DNA of 64,000 nucleotides from Palaemon carinicauda (GCF_036898095.1 NC_090744.1:99524240-99588239), one strand, 5' to 3'. Positions 53,301 through 63,568 are shown, counted from the stretch's first letter. Translations and numbers: made by a program. The notes: generated by a model from the sequence alone, not told the origin.

Positions 53301-54132
53301 TATTGCTGAAATCTTGTATTTCACCATCCAGTTCCAATGTGTTTGCCACTTTTATTGCGTCAATATCATTATTCCACTTTTGCCAATTAACATCTTCCAA
53401 CACCCACCTCTTTCTTTTCCATAACCCAGTTTGTTCAGTTTCCAAGTCACTATATATTAAAATTGGTGTGTGATCACTACCCCTGTCAGCTAGCTCTTTT
53501 ATATTAAAATAATTCGCTATTGTGGATGAACTGAAACATAAATCTATTGTTGAAAATGTCCCTGTAATAGGATTCAGTCTTGTAGGTAATCCCGGTGGAG
53601 TAATTAGTACTAAATTGTCATGTTCATTAAATACTTCCACTATACTTTTCCCGCTATTGTTGATTTTGTTTTCGGCAATATCCGGTTCCCACAAGGAGTG
53701 ATGAGAGTTAAAATCCCCTACAACTATAAAATTTCTCCCAAGTTTCTCTATGTAATAAACAAATTCCTCTTTAGTCAACCTGTCACTAGGGTTATACGCA
53801 TTTATTATATCTAAATCACCTCTCTTGAGTTTGACTTTGATATGTTGAACTTCCATATTACCATTTGGATATTCTGTGGTGTTTCCCATTACATAACAAA
53901 CGTCACGTCTAATAAGGATCATTACACCCCCCATTCTTTGACCTACCCTGTCTTTCCTTAGAACTCTATAGTTTATAAACTTTACCTGTTGATTTTCTTT
54001 CAAAAATGTTTCACATACACAGCAAACATGAGGTTTGACACTGTACAACATCAGTTTTAATTCCGACAGATTGTTACACACACCCCTTGCATTCCATTGA
54101 ATTATAGATAATTTTGACATATTAATATCCAT
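50323..54132 (-). CDS. LINE ORF2: endonuclease, reverse transcriptase, RNase H (1269 aa)
   Basis: Nicks target DNA and copies the element RNA into it. An APE-type endonuclease occupies about residues 1-225: IQWNARGVCNN, CCVCETFL, VVGDFNSHHSLW and RGSDHTPI. The RT core covers about 480-760: SYRPIALLSCFGKLMERM, VVFFDLQSAYDTINH (first Asp), SGVPQGSVLSPTLFNI and FADDTCFFV (near 677). RNase H follows: DIYTDGSKKE (near 979), LGAELFAIWEAL, TDSLSAI and WIPSHKGILGNELADATAK (near 1089). A C-terminal CxxC...H...C motif (LCSTCNVVEDISHVMINC) ends it. The ATG overlaps the ORF1 stop. No key residue is missing. Confidence 0.95.
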   Translation of the reverse strand: MDINMSKLSIIQWNARGVCNNLSELKLMLYSVKPHVCCVCETFLKENQQVKFINYRVLRKDRVGQRMGGVMILIRRDVCYVMGNTTEYPNGNMEVQHIKVKLKRGDLDIINAYNPSDRLTKEEFVYYIEKLGRNFIVVGDFNSHHSLWEPDIAENKINNSGKSIVEVFNEHDNLVLITPPGLPTRLNPITGTFSTIDLCFSSSTIANYFNIKELADRGSDHTPILIYSDLETEQTGLWKRKRWVLEDVNWQKWNNDIDAIKVANTLELDGEIQDFSNRMIKSSEKNIRQTNEKVSIKYNKPWWNEKCSKAVAERRRARKLFTKHPTTCNKIDFRKKEAVAKKCNKVTKRVSWGNYTGKMNMNTPQKEVWNTINRIKGIPVRDNHPLTNGENKLIFDPIEKAELLAEAFGKNLCVAIVLESEREMIEWVEIAKHNKEFKDYNKLFSMAELEECIKELPNESATGLDKIHNKFIKNMSKRKRHQVLGFINKSWRFISYPKMWKQSMIWPVLKPGKPEELPDSYRPIALLSCFGKLMERMVHKRLYWVLENNDQLGRNQSGFRKTRSTTDQLVRLEHEVRVSFINRKVTVVVFFDLQSAYDTINHTALMYKLARKVTGRLLAWHECFLKDREYVVNVENKYSNPRKIRSGVPQGSVLSPTLFNIMMSDIPNVEPVKSSEFADDTCFFVTADTIEMACLEVQDAIERFYEWTQKWGLRINTGKTKIMYFTNKKIDILPKIKIDNNIIEWVCKYKYLGLVWDSPGLTWTHHINQVRAICYQRLNLLKAVSSYTWGADRKTLLMFYKAYILSKIEYGIEVYSSAARSNLEKLEKIQNIALRIALGAKNTSPIVSLQVESNVTPVRIKIQYKMLLYYVKLKQLSKNHPTSQEVLNDKRLDGRGWNSGYFKKPFILRVQDIMIRWKVKLGMQREERAFPVAAPWQCIGKYLGINPMDDIDQEEPNNKFIQEFCRMKEGKYLNHLDIYTDGSKKEIHSEEWSCAAAYVIPSLDFYCSFRLNPATSILGAELFAIWEALKWTGGNYRSKETVIFTDSLSAISMINNNYTKRFKTVVHSIQEMLIEMNSNYNFVKLQWIPSHKGILGNELADATAKQGLNNPCTINNHLSITEKKTILQRKMIETWQMEWDVIKSSKWLGTFKPIIEDWETAYCRNRKIETVMGNLRIGHVRVNAYLHKFKMTNTPLCSTCNVVEDISHVMINCKKYNLQRKDLEVKLAGLKLNCSMNNLLGKHEENDIQERVKTALITFLTKTNLLNTL

Positions 54133-55690
54133 TTTTACTTGCTTTTGGTTTTTCCCTTACACTTAAATCCTTCCTTAGATTTTCAAATTCACCATCGTCA
54201 ACAGTTACACCAAACGTTACTAGCATTTCCCTTCTAACATTTTCATCCATTAATATTGAATGACTATCAGAAGTTTCCTTATTGGCTAAAATTCTTTGTA
54301 CAACACAAATAAATCTGCATAGTTTTATTATTATTTCCGAGTCCATTTTGTTTTCAGTTTTAGAACTTTCTTTGTGTTCGGTTCCCTTCCCTTCAGTTTG
54401 ACAGCTTTTATCATTCGTTTTTATTTTCTGCCTTTTCACAATTTCAGCATAATTTCTCTTGAAAGTTTCGTCTCTTATTTGTTTAGTACTAAGATTTGAA
54501 CCATTCGTCCCTGTTTCTGTTGTTTTATTACTTACCTGGTCATATTTTTCATGGCCCCTCCCATTTTCCCTCTTCCACTGATTATACTTGACTTTAGCTT
54601 GGTCGTAAGGTACATTTTCCAATGTTTTAACTATCTGTATTCTTTGGGCTTCTCTAGCTACTTCACATCCCCTATAACTAGCGACGTGCTTCTCCGAGCA
54701 ATTTGTGCACTTTAATTGGTCCTTGTTTAGGTCTTTACGGCACTCTTTGGCCATATGGTCTCCCCCGCATTTTACACATTTATTTATTTTTGATTTACAG
54801 TCGTCTTGATGGTGACCAAACCTCTGACATTTGAAACACTGAATGACTTTTGGTATAAACGGCCTAACTTCCAGTATTCTGTTTCCAAATTTAATTTTCT
54901 CTGGCATCTCATTTCCCTCAAATGTAATCTTTACACATTTAGCTTTTACTCCATCCTCTCTCTTACCTTTCCACATCCTTTCTATTTTGCTAACCTTAAT
55001 ATCCTGATCTTCCAAATATTCCTTAATTTCCTCCTCTTCTATTTCCTCATAAATTGGTCCTAGTACCCCTACTTTCCTAGTATCTCCTATTGGTTGTCGA
55101 CATTTTACCTGATACGTGTCTTCTTGAGAACCAAAAGTTGTTAGAGTCAATAAGTCATTTATGTCTTCCTTTTCATTAAAAACTGCTACTAGATGGTTTT
55201 TAGTTTCATTGGTTTTATAGTCCACCACGTTTTTCTGTGCAAACGGCGACTGCCTTAAATATCTCTCCACCTTAATAGGGTTCCGAAGTAGTCTCACTGA
55301 TTTTCCTTCTGTATCTAAAAATTGCATGATTATTACCTTACCTTCTACTTTATGTTCTAACCTATTATTTTTCCTATCTTGATCTAACTGATTTGTTACA
55401 TGTTTTCCTGTGCTACTTTTTGATGTTAATTTTATAAGAGGAACATCCCTTGTAGTTGTCAGCCTTTTTATTTTGTCCACTCGACCAACTCTACTACCAA
55501 TATGGTATTCAATTTCTCCCTCCGAACTATCACTTTTTTCTTGTTCCCTTTTCCTCCTTCTAGAATTTCTACTTTCTATTTTAGTCCAGTCGTAATCCAT
55601 TTCTCTGTTATACTCAATATCTGAGGCCATAGTCAAAGAGTCGTTATCCTGGTCGGTCAAATCCATCCTGGGTCGCCTTAACCTAGGCAA
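54122..55690 (-). CDS. LINE ORF1: gag-like zinc-knuckle RNA-binding protein (522 aa)
   Basis: Forms the ribonucleoprotein with element RNA. After a charged N-terminal region and an RRM-like middle segment it has three Cys-rich knuckles at about residues 284-330: CFKCQRFGHHQDDC, CVKCGGDHMAKEC and CTNCSEKHVASYRGC. This trio is typical of ORF1 proteins in I/jockey elements. The stop (TAA at 54122-54124) overlaps the ORF2 start by 11 nt (ATGGATATTAA), which suggests translational coupling. Start MPRLRRPRMDL is the first ATG after the 5' UTR. Confidence 0.93.
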   Translation of the reverse strand: MPRLRRPRMDLTDQDNDSLTMASDIEYNREMDYDWTKIESRNSRRRKREQEKSDSSEGEIEYHIGSRVGRVDKIKRLTTTRDVPLIKLTSKSSTGKHVTNQLDQDRKNNRLEHKVEGKVIIMQFLDTEGKSVRLLRNPIKVERYLRQSPFAQKNVVDYKTNETKNHLVAVFNEKEDINDLLTLTTFGSQEDTYQVKCRQPIGDTRKVGVLGPIYEEIEEEEIKEYLEDQDIKVSKIERMWKGKREDGVKAKCVKITFEGNEMPEKIKFGNRILEVRPFIPKVIQCFKCQRFGHHQDDCKSKINKCVKCGGDHMAKECRKDLNKDQLKCTNCSEKHVASYRGCEVAREAQRIQIVKTLENVPYDQAKVKYNQWKRENGRGHEKYDQVSNKTTETGTNGSNLSTKQIRDETFKRNYAEIVKRQKIKTNDKSCQTEGKGTEHKESSKTENKMDSEIIIKLCRFICVVQRILANKETSDSHSILMDENVRREMLVTFGVTVDDGEFENLRKDLSVREKPKASKNGY

Positions 55691-55905
55691 ACCTAGGGTA
55701 AGGTTGCTAACCTATCTATTAACTCTTATATTATTTGAAAATAATAGAATGGTCTTACTTTCTTCTTGTGGTCTGCAGAAGACGGCCTTGTCAGAGGTCC
55801 TAGAGCCTGTTCCAGGAATATAACAAAAACACCGAGAATTCAGAACACTTTACTCATGGAACACCTCATACATACGTCCGCACTAGACGGCTGCCCGACC
55901 TCGAG

Positions 55906-55918
55906 TGTAAACAATCTT
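55906..55918. repeat. Target-site duplication, right copy (I-like LINE)
   Basis: TGTAAACAATCTT, identical to 49852-49864. Confidence 0.88.
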
Positions 55919-56400
55919 GCATCATCGTTGTCTTCTTCTTGATAAATATTTTCAAGATGAAAGAATCTGTGTGAGCTGTGCAAAGATGAAGATACTACCG
56001 AACATTTATTTGTATGCCCCAAATTAGGACAGCTAATGAATGTAGACATAAGTTTAAGTACTCTGAAAAATCATAGCAGGGATCTGGCTGCATTTATAGG
56101 TAAATAGAGCAATGCGTATGAAAGAAGAATTTATGAAGTCCAAACTGATTACCACAATAGGTTGCCAAAACTGATGATAGCAAGGTGTTATCCTATCTAA
56201 TTTCAAGGTAGAATGGGATAAAAGTAAAGATTGAGAATCTCATTACTGTATTAATTTATTTAAGGCATAGGTAATATAAGCTTAATAATAAGAATAAGCT
56301 TAGAAGCTTGGCACCTATCTATAAAGTGATAGAGTGCCCGCAAACTTATTTTGCGGAGTGAGCAGTAAGGAACCAGGAACCTGAACTTAAATCGAGGATG
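55919..56400 (+). pseudogene. LINE relic, 3' end with Cys/His motif and 3' UTR
   Basis: The plus strand encodes CELCKDEDTTEHLFVCPKLG-like sequence, a CxxC...H...C tail like that of LINE ORF2. It is followed by a UTR with AAGGTAGAATGGGATAAAA and GCCCGCAAACTTATTTTGCG that recurs at 61348-61530. It is decayed. The I-like LINE at 49865-55905 inserted at its left edge. Confidence 0.65.
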
Positions 56401-56488
56401 CAAAACACAACAGTCAGATTGTAGTAGAAATCAGAATAAATGTGTTTTATAAATAAATATAGTGAAGACAAATATTTTGATATAAAAC

Positions 56489-56901
56489 ATGAGAAAAGCC
56501 AGATCGCATAGAGGGAATCAAAGTAGTAAAAAAATAACATACTTAGAAATTAAATTAGACAATAATAAGAACATATTTATAACTCAGAAAAGCGACATGA
56601 TAAAAACACAAAAAATAGAGAAAATTTGTAATACAATACAAATAGAAAAAGTGTTTTGGAAAAGTATTGTAATGCTCTGTATGGACCAAACGTTTTAAAC
56701 TTGACGGGAAATTAAATAAACTACAAAAGCTACGATGAGGTTATTTAAGGAAATATTAGATTTCACTAAAAGAACATCTAATATATTAAAGGGAGAAATA
56801 TGGGCATCTTCTATGAATACGAGAGTGATAGATGGGAAAGTGCAGTATTTGTCATAGAAGAGTAACCTGCAAGGGAAAAAGATACTGAAAATAATGGCCC
56901 T

Positions 56902-56987
<86 letters not shown>

Positions 56988-57440
56988 GGTATAAACAACC
57001 AACATCAAAGTAGCTGCATGAATTAAACCTGGGTATAAAGTAATTGTAAGAAAAAAACAGAACAAAATAAAGCAGAAATGCGAAGTTTAGGTTTATAAAT
57101 GGCAATGGCAGAAAAGATTACATAGATGAACTTAACACCAAGGAAGCTGTCTTAGTAATAAAGGCAATGTTGAATATGAGAGATCTAAAAGAAGATTAAA
57201 GAAACATAAATAGAAATTATAGGCTTTTTTAGTTATGCAGTGCAGGGGCACATGATACAATAAAGCATTTGTTTAGCTGTAGAGAATTGAAAAAATTTAG
57301 AAGTAGGCCTACCGTAAAACTAAGAAAATTAGAATCGTCATCCAAAGAAGTTTCCAGATATATTAGACAGGCTGTTAAAGTCAGAAATATAAGTATGCAA
57401 GATGTTCTGTCTGTATATGAGGTAACTAAGGATAATTAAC
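56489..57440 (+). pseudogene. LINE relic split by a (TA)n tract
   Basis: Plus-strand pieces read ITYLEIKLDNNKNIFITQKS (the RT C-terminal KYLGIxxD-type block) and TSNILKGEIWASSMNTRVI before the (TA)n. After it come a Cys/His tail (LCSAGAHDTIKHLFSCREL) and YIRQAVKVRNISMQDVL. Several frameshifts are present. It represents the 3' end of a decayed LINE copy. Confidence 0.6.
56907..56983. repeat. (TA)n microsatellite
   Basis: About 38 uninterrupted TA repeats inside the LINE relic. Confidence 0.95.
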
Positions 57441-57559
57441 TTTATACATGTCCCAGGTTCCTCGTCGTTCTCTCCGCAACATTGCAATTGTGTGTACACT
57501 ACTAGAAGTGTAGGCCTAGTTGGTGGAAATCGCTGCAATCTACAGAATTCTTTTTTTTT

Positions 57560-57820
57560 TTTCATCATTAGTTACCTTACACAGGCAGCACGACTTGCAT
57601 ACTTTTACTTCTAATTTCAAGGGCCTGTCTAATATGTCAGGCAACATATTTAGTTTGTGTTTCTAAATTCTCTAATTCTATGCTATTGTTTCTAAATTTT
57701 CTTAGTTTATTACAGCAAAACATATGCTGCGTAGTATTATCTGCCTCACTACACAATACACAAAGCCTATCCTTATCATTCCTGTTCCTATAATTTTCTT
57801 TAAATTCTATCATATTCTAG
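57560..57820 (-). pseudogene. LINE relic in opposite orientation to the preceding one
   Basis: The minus strand reads LCVLCSEADNTTQHMFCCNKL and HIRQALEIRSKSMQ, the same Cys/His tail and following block as the plus-strand relic ending at 57440. The two lie tail to tail with about 120 bp between them. Confidence 0.6.
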
Positions 57821-57839
57821 CGTTGATATACTACCGCTA

Positions 57840-58465
57840 GTGAGTTGTGGGGTCCTTTGACTAGCCAGACAGTACTACATTGGATCCTTCTCTCTGGTAA
57901 CGGTTCACTTTCTCTTTGCCTACACATATACTGAATAGTCTGGCCTATTCTTTACATATTCTCCTCTGTCCTCATACATCTGACAACACTGAGATTACCA
58001 GACAATTCTTCTTTCACTCAAGGGGTCAACTACTGCACTGCAATTGTGCAGCGGCTACTTTCCTCTTGGTAAGGGTAGAAGAGACTCTTTAGCTATGGTA
58101 AGCAGCTCTGCTAGGAGAAGGACACTCCAAAATCAAACCATTCTTCTCTAGTCTTAGGTAGTGCCATAACCTCTGTACCATGGTCTTCTACTGTCTTGGG
58201 TTGGAGTTCTCTTGCTTGAGGGTACACAAAAATAAACTAGGTAAAACAGTGTTGTTTTACCTAGTTTATTTTTGTTTTACCTAGTTTCTTTTCCTCTTGT
58301 TTTGTTAAAGTTTTTATAGTTTATATGGGAAATATTTATTTTGGTGTTGTTACTGTTCTTGAAATATTTTCTTTTTCTTTTTTTTCCTTTCCTCACTGGG
58401 CTATTTTCTCTGTTGGGGCATCCTACTTTTCCAACTAGGGTTGTAGCTTAGCAATAATAATAATG

Positions 58466-58528
<63 letters not shown>
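57840..58528 (+). repeat. Repeat with (AAT)n tail, copy 1
   Basis: Shares long blocks with 62903-63492 (+) and, inverted, 58818-59345: TTGGATCCTTCTCTCTGGT, AGAAGGACACTCCAAAATC, CTGTACCATGGTCTTC, GTTCTCTTGCTTGAGGGTAC, and the 3' end AGGGTTGTAGCTTAGCAA followed by (AAT)n (58454-58528). No ORF. It looks like the 3' part of a non-LTR element with a trinucleotide tail. This copy alone has a perfect hairpin at 58229-58272. Confidence 0.75.
58229..58272. repeat. Perfect 20-bp stem, 4-nt loop inverted repeat
   Basis: Left arm 58229-58248, loop GTGT, right arm 58253-58272, arms exactly complementary (AAAATAAACTAGGTAAAACA on the left). Part of the arm is repeated again directly after (TTGTTTTACCTAGTTT, about 58273-58288). 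Absent from the other two copies of this repeat. Confidence 0.93.
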
Positions 58529-58531
<3 letters not shown>

Positions 58532-58740
58532 TTGTTTTCATAACTATTACTACTTCCTCGGTGTTAGGTTCTCCTATGCAATCTCTTCTTCCATTATTAT
58601 TCACAAATCTTAGTTTGGTCATCTCTGCTTTCAGTTCTTCTATTTTTCTTTTAATTTCATTTGTCACTAATTTTTATTTCTTTTTTTTAGTTTTTGCTTT
58701 TTATACTTTCTTACTTCTTCAATTCTGATATAATATTTTT
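58529..58740 (-). pseudogene. Possible coiled-coil ORF fragment between two repeat tails
   Basis: The minus strand reads TNEIKRKIEELKAEMTKLRF, a short Lys/Glu/Leu heptad-like stretch, then CIGEPNTEEVVIVMK before running into the (AAT)n tract. It could be a decayed LINE ORF1 coiled coil or chance. Low certainty. Confidence 0.25.
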
Positions 58741-58817
58741 TATTGCAGCACTTTGCACATGCACATCTACTGTAGAAGTGTGCTCACAATCATGTGCCGT
58801 TGAGTGAGCAACGAAGG

Positions 58818-58852
58818 AATTATTATTATTATTATTATTGTTGTTGTTGTTG

Positions 58853-58895
<43 letters not shown>

Positions 58896-59345
58896 CATTA
58901 TTATTATTATTATTATTATTACAAGCTAAGCTACAAACCCAGTTGGAAAAGCAGGATGCCATAAGCCCAGGTGCTCCAACAGGGAAAATAGCCCAGTGAG
59001 GAAAGGAAACAAGGAAAAATAAAGTATTTTAAGAAAAGTAACAACATCAAAATAAGTATCTCCTATATAAACGATAAAAACTTTAACAGAACAAGAGGAA
59101 GAAAAGTAAGATAGAATAGTGTGCCCAAGTGTACCCTCAAACAAGAGAACTCTAACTCAAGATAGTGGAAGACCATGGTACAGAGGCTATGGCACTACCC
59201 AAGACTAGAGAATAATGGGTTGAGTTTGATGTGTCCTTCTCCTAGAAGAGCTGCTTACCATAGCTATAGAGTCTCTTCTACCCTTACCAATAGGAAAGTA
59301 GTCGTTGAACAATTACAGTGCAGTAGTTAACCCCTTGTGTGAAGA
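58818..59345 (-). repeat. Repeat with (AAT)n tail, copy 2 (inverted)
   Basis: Reverse-complement copy: the (TTA)n/(TTG)n tail at about 58818-58920, then AGCTAAGCTACAAACCC, GGAAAATAGCCCAGTGAGG and GAAGACCATGGTACAGAGG. It faces copy 1 tail to tail. Confidence 0.75.
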
Positions 59346-59882
59346 AGAGACTAAGCAGACAGATAATTGAGGAAAGTGCTGGGATAACAGCATTGAATAA
59401 ATTTGTTGTGAATATAGAATGAGAATTGGAGAATTAAGAATTTGGGGAAAATGGCCCTGAAAAAAAAATCAGAAATAAATTGAGAAAAATAAAAAAAAAT
59501 AAAGGAAACTACCTAAGAGAAGAAACGAGGAAAACAAATTCAGAAAATGGAATGGCCTTCATCGTTATATAAGAGATATTGATATGGATAAAGCCATGCT
59601 TACAATGAAGGCAAAGTTAAATATGACAGAAGTAAAAAAGAAAATTAATGGAAAATACACAGATGATGTGTGTGACCTATGCAAAGAAGATAATAACGAA
59701 CATTTATTTTCATGCCCAATATTAGGACAGTTAAAAGAGTAAGTTATAATAGTGGATATGTTGCAAATTCCTGGTAGAGCTGATGATATATTCAAGTCGG
59801 GCTTTGAATCTGAAAAAAGAGTTTGAAAATACCAAATTTAACACGAAAAGTTGCCAAAATTGGTAACAAGGTAATATCCCAA
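59346..59882 (+). pseudogene. LINE relic (5' part, interrupted by nested insertion)
   Basis: The plus strand reads DMDKAMLTMKAKLNMTEVKKK and VCDLCKEDNNEHLFSCPILGQL, the same Cys/His tail as 55919-56400. The 3' UTR that should follow is displaced to 61348 by a nested RTE-like fragment. Confidence 0.6.
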
Positions 59883-61094
59883 CCGATATGTGAGGTGAGT
59901 GTTGCTGTGTGGACATGGAATTCCTCTTAAATATGAAGATTTGATTAAGTCTGTTCATGAGCATAGCAAGTGCAAAGTCAATGTTAGTGGAGTCCTATCA
60001 AATGAATTTCCAGTGAACAGCGGAGTACTCCAAGGGAATGTGTTGTCACCTGTGTTGTTTATCCTCCTCATGGGTTTTGTAATATGTAGAACAGTCGGAG
60101 ACGGTGGAGAAGGATTGGACTGGATTGGTAATAGGAAATTAGCGGACCTAGAGTATGCAGATGACGCTGTTCTTATTAGCAGAATACCACAGAATTTGCA
60201 ATGCTTGTTTACCAGAATGCATAAAATATCACATGAGGTTGGGCTGAAGATAATAGAAGAAAGATATTACTCTTACTACTAGAAGATTGCCTTGCCTATA
60301 GCAAGACACAGGCTCTTGCACTAATGACAGCCCGTAAGAGACTTTGAATTTGTAGGATGGTCTCCCAGAGGAGGCCAGGGTACAGCAACGATGAATACGC
60401 AAGGGTAAATTTTTAAGTTGCACAGAGATGATGAGAACGGAATATACAATGGAAGATGAAATATCATTGGAAGGAGAAAGGTTTAATGAAGTAGAATCGT
60501 TTAAGTGTTTAGGAACTATGATCTCCAATACAGGGTCATTAAAACGAGTTTAGAGAAAGACGAAAAAAATACAAATTAGACAATGGCAAGGTTAAGTAAA
60601 ATTCGGAATCAAATCGCCTGAAATTACATATAAAATTAGACTATATATCAGTTTAGTGAGATCGGTGTTAATCTATGGATATGAATCATGGTATGACAAT
60701 GAAACAATCTCCAATAGATTTAGTATATTTGAGAACAAAGCCCTCAGAAGAATATTAGGAGTTAAAAGGCAGGACAGGATTAAAATTGAAACTATAAGAA
60801 AAATTACTCGAGTGCCATCATAATATCATGGTGAGGGGTAGATGAAGATGATTTGGACATGAACTTCGTACTCCCCAAGAGAGATTAGTTCACCAAACGT
60901 TTAACTGGGGTCCACAAGGCACTAGACGAGTTGGAAGACCTAGGCCTACATGGCAGAGGACTATGAAGCGTGAAGTAGGAGATGGTGAATGGAGAAGTAT
61001 TTAATTGAAAGCTCAAGATAGAGACGACTGGCGAAATCTAACCGAGGCCCTTTGCGTCAATAGGCGTAGGAAGAGATGATGATGATGAAGATTC
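59883..61094 (+). pseudogene. RTE-like LINE 3' fragment, nested
   Basis: The plus strand reads HGIPLKYEDLIKSVHEH, VNSGVLQGNVLSPVLFILL and LADLEYADDAVLISR (ADD catalytic box). Past several frameshifts come NKALRRILGVKR-like sequence, FGHELRTPQERLVHQTF, GTRRVGRPRPTWQRTMKR, and a (GAT)n tail. Gene order and motifs fit the C-terminal half of an RTE/R4-like polymerase. No continuous frame. Confidence 0.7.
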
Positions 61095-61347
61095 TAAGGT
61101 CATCATCATCATCATCATCTCCTCCTACGCCCATTGACGCAAAGGGCCTCGGTTAGATTTCGCCAGTTGTCTCTATCTTGAGCTTTGAATTCAACTTGCT
61201 TTTCATAGTCCTCATCCATGTAGGCCTGGGTCTTCCAACTCTTCTAGTGCCTGGTAGAGTCCGGCTGAAAGTTTGGTGAACTAATCTCTCTTGGAGAGTG
61301 CAAAGAGTAAGCACAAACCATCTCCATCTACCCCTCATCATTTGAGG
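61095..61347 (-). pseudogene. Inverted second copy of the RTE-like 3' end
   Basis: The minus strand reads LQERLVHQTFSRTLPGTRRVGRPRPTW-like sequence (continuous block GTRRVGRPRPTWMRTMK), matching the plus-strand copy at about 60860-61080. It begins at a (CAT)n run, so two 3' tails meet head on. Confidence 0.75.
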
Positions 61348-61530
61348 GGTAGATTTTAAGGTAGAATGGGATAAAATTAAAACTTAAGATTTTCATTAAA
61401 ACTGTTTATGGTTACAGAAAATATTCTAATACTGAGTATAACCTTAGAAGTTTTGTGCATATCCATTAATTGATAAAATGTCCGCAAAGTTATTTTGCGA
61501 AGTGAACAGTTAGGAACGAGGAGTCAAAAA
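61348..61530 (+). repeat. LINE 3' UTR remnant displaced by nested insertion
   Basis: AAGGTAGAATGGGATAAAA, TGTCCGCAAAGTTATTTTGCG and GTGAACAGTTAGGAAC match 56207-56390 in order. It continues the relic that breaks off at 59882. Confidence 0.65.
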
Positions 61531-62101
61531 TTCGACAAAGCTTCAATGATATTTAATTATTGATGTATACAGAGACTGTTATGATGGGATTAATACATCA
61601 GTTAACAAGCTCTCTTATCAACGGTTACCCTAACGTGAAGGAGGAGATAAGTATACGTTATCTAAGAAACATGCCGCGATTGAGACTGTCTATACATCAT
61701 ACTAAAATGTAATCCTTATATTTTAAAAGCTATTAATGTCTATGAAGTTACTTTATGGCATAAAACGTATGTTATAGGCAATGGATATTATATGTTAGTT
61801 TACTCTTATTGCCAAAGATATGGTCATATTGAAATTGGATGTAATGGTGAGAGTTTGTGAAAGTTATGATAGTGATTGTGTTACGAATGAATTTATAAAA
61901 TAAACACCTGAATTGTAACTATGTATAAACGAGCAGTTTTCAAATTAGAATGAAGTTACAAAAGGTTTTAGTTGTTAAAAGTGATCTCACTGTTAAATAA
62001 AGTGATATATAGAACTGACATTTTCAATTGAATAAATAATTTGACTCAGTAGATGTTATTTTAGAAATATGAGTGCGTGAAGATAAGAAAGGAAATTTGC
62101 A
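61531..62101. other. AT-rich DNA, nothing recognised
   Basis: No coding frame or known repeat was seen. Confidence 0.35.
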
Positions 62102-62868
<767 letters not shown>

Positions 62869-62902
62869 TCATGGATAAATGATACATTTTAAAATATACT
62901 GG

Positions 62903-63448
62903 CCAGACGGTAGTACATTGGATCCTTCTCTCTGGTTACGGTTCATTTTCCCTTTGCCTAACACATACACCGAATAGTTTGGCCTATTCCTTACACATCC
63001 TCTTCTCTCCTCATACACACGACAACGCAGATTACCAAACAATTCTTCTCAGAGCACTGTAATTGTTCAGTGGGCACTTTTCTCTTTGTAAGGGTAAAAG
63101 AGACTCTCTAGCTACGGTAAGCAGTTCTTCTAGGAGAAGGACACTCCAAAATCAAACCATTATTCTCTTATCTTGGGTAGTGCCATAGCCTCTGTACCAT
63201 GGTCTTCCAGTCTTGGGTTAGAGTTCTCTTGCTTGAGGGTACACTCGAGCACAATAGTCTATCTTATTTCTCTTCCTCTTATTTTGTTAAAGTTTTTATA
63301 GTGTATGTAAGAGATACTTATTTTAATCTCGTTGCTCTTCTTATAATATTGTATTTTTCTTTGTTTCCTTTCCTCACAGCTATTTTCCCTGTTTTAGTTC
63401 CTGGGCTTATAGCATACTTCTTTTCTAATTAGGGTTGTAGCTTAGCAA

Positions 63449-63492
<44 letters not shown>
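62903..63492 (+). repeat. Repeat with (AAT)n tail, copy 3
   Basis: Same blocks as copy 1 (ACATTGGATCCTTCTCTCTGG, AGAAGGACACTCCAAAATC, CTGTACCATGGTCTTCCAG, TTCTCTTGCTTGAGGGTAC), ending AGGGTTGTAGCTTAGCAAG then (TAA)n at 63450-63492. No hairpin. It ends about 170 bp before the start codon of the right-edge gene. Confidence 0.75.
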
Positions 63493-63493
<1 letters not shown>

Positions 63494-63531
63494 GAACCCA
63501 TTCTTCTAGACTTTAAACTTCGCGCGATCTC

Positions 63532-63568
63532 ATTGGCCAGATTCAAGAGTGACGTAACTATGACGTCA
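63532..63568 (+). promoter_or_regulatory. Probable promoter: inverted CCAAT box and two CRE-like sites
   Basis: ATTGG (CCAAT inverted) at 63532-63536, TGACGTAA at 63550-63557 and TGACGTCA (CREB/ATF consensus) at 63561-63568. They lie 95-130 bp before the ATG at 63662, in a stretch with more CpG than the flanks. Spacing and composition suit a housekeeping promoter. This is a sequence-based inference. Confidence 0.5.

Larger units (their letters stand above)
49865..55905 (-). mobile_element. Full-length I-like (jockey superfamily) LINE
   Basis: A 6041-bp insertion between perfect 13-bp target duplications. On the minus strand: 5' UTR of about 215 bp (55691-55905), ORF1 (522 aa), ORF2 (1269 aa, endonuclease-RT-RNase H), 3' UTR of 458 bp (49865-50322), and a short (GAA)n tail. 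Both ORFs are uninterrupted. The RNase H domain after RT places it in the I group and not in jockey proper. Full length, open frames and perfect duplications point to a young and possibly active copy. Confidence 0.93.
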
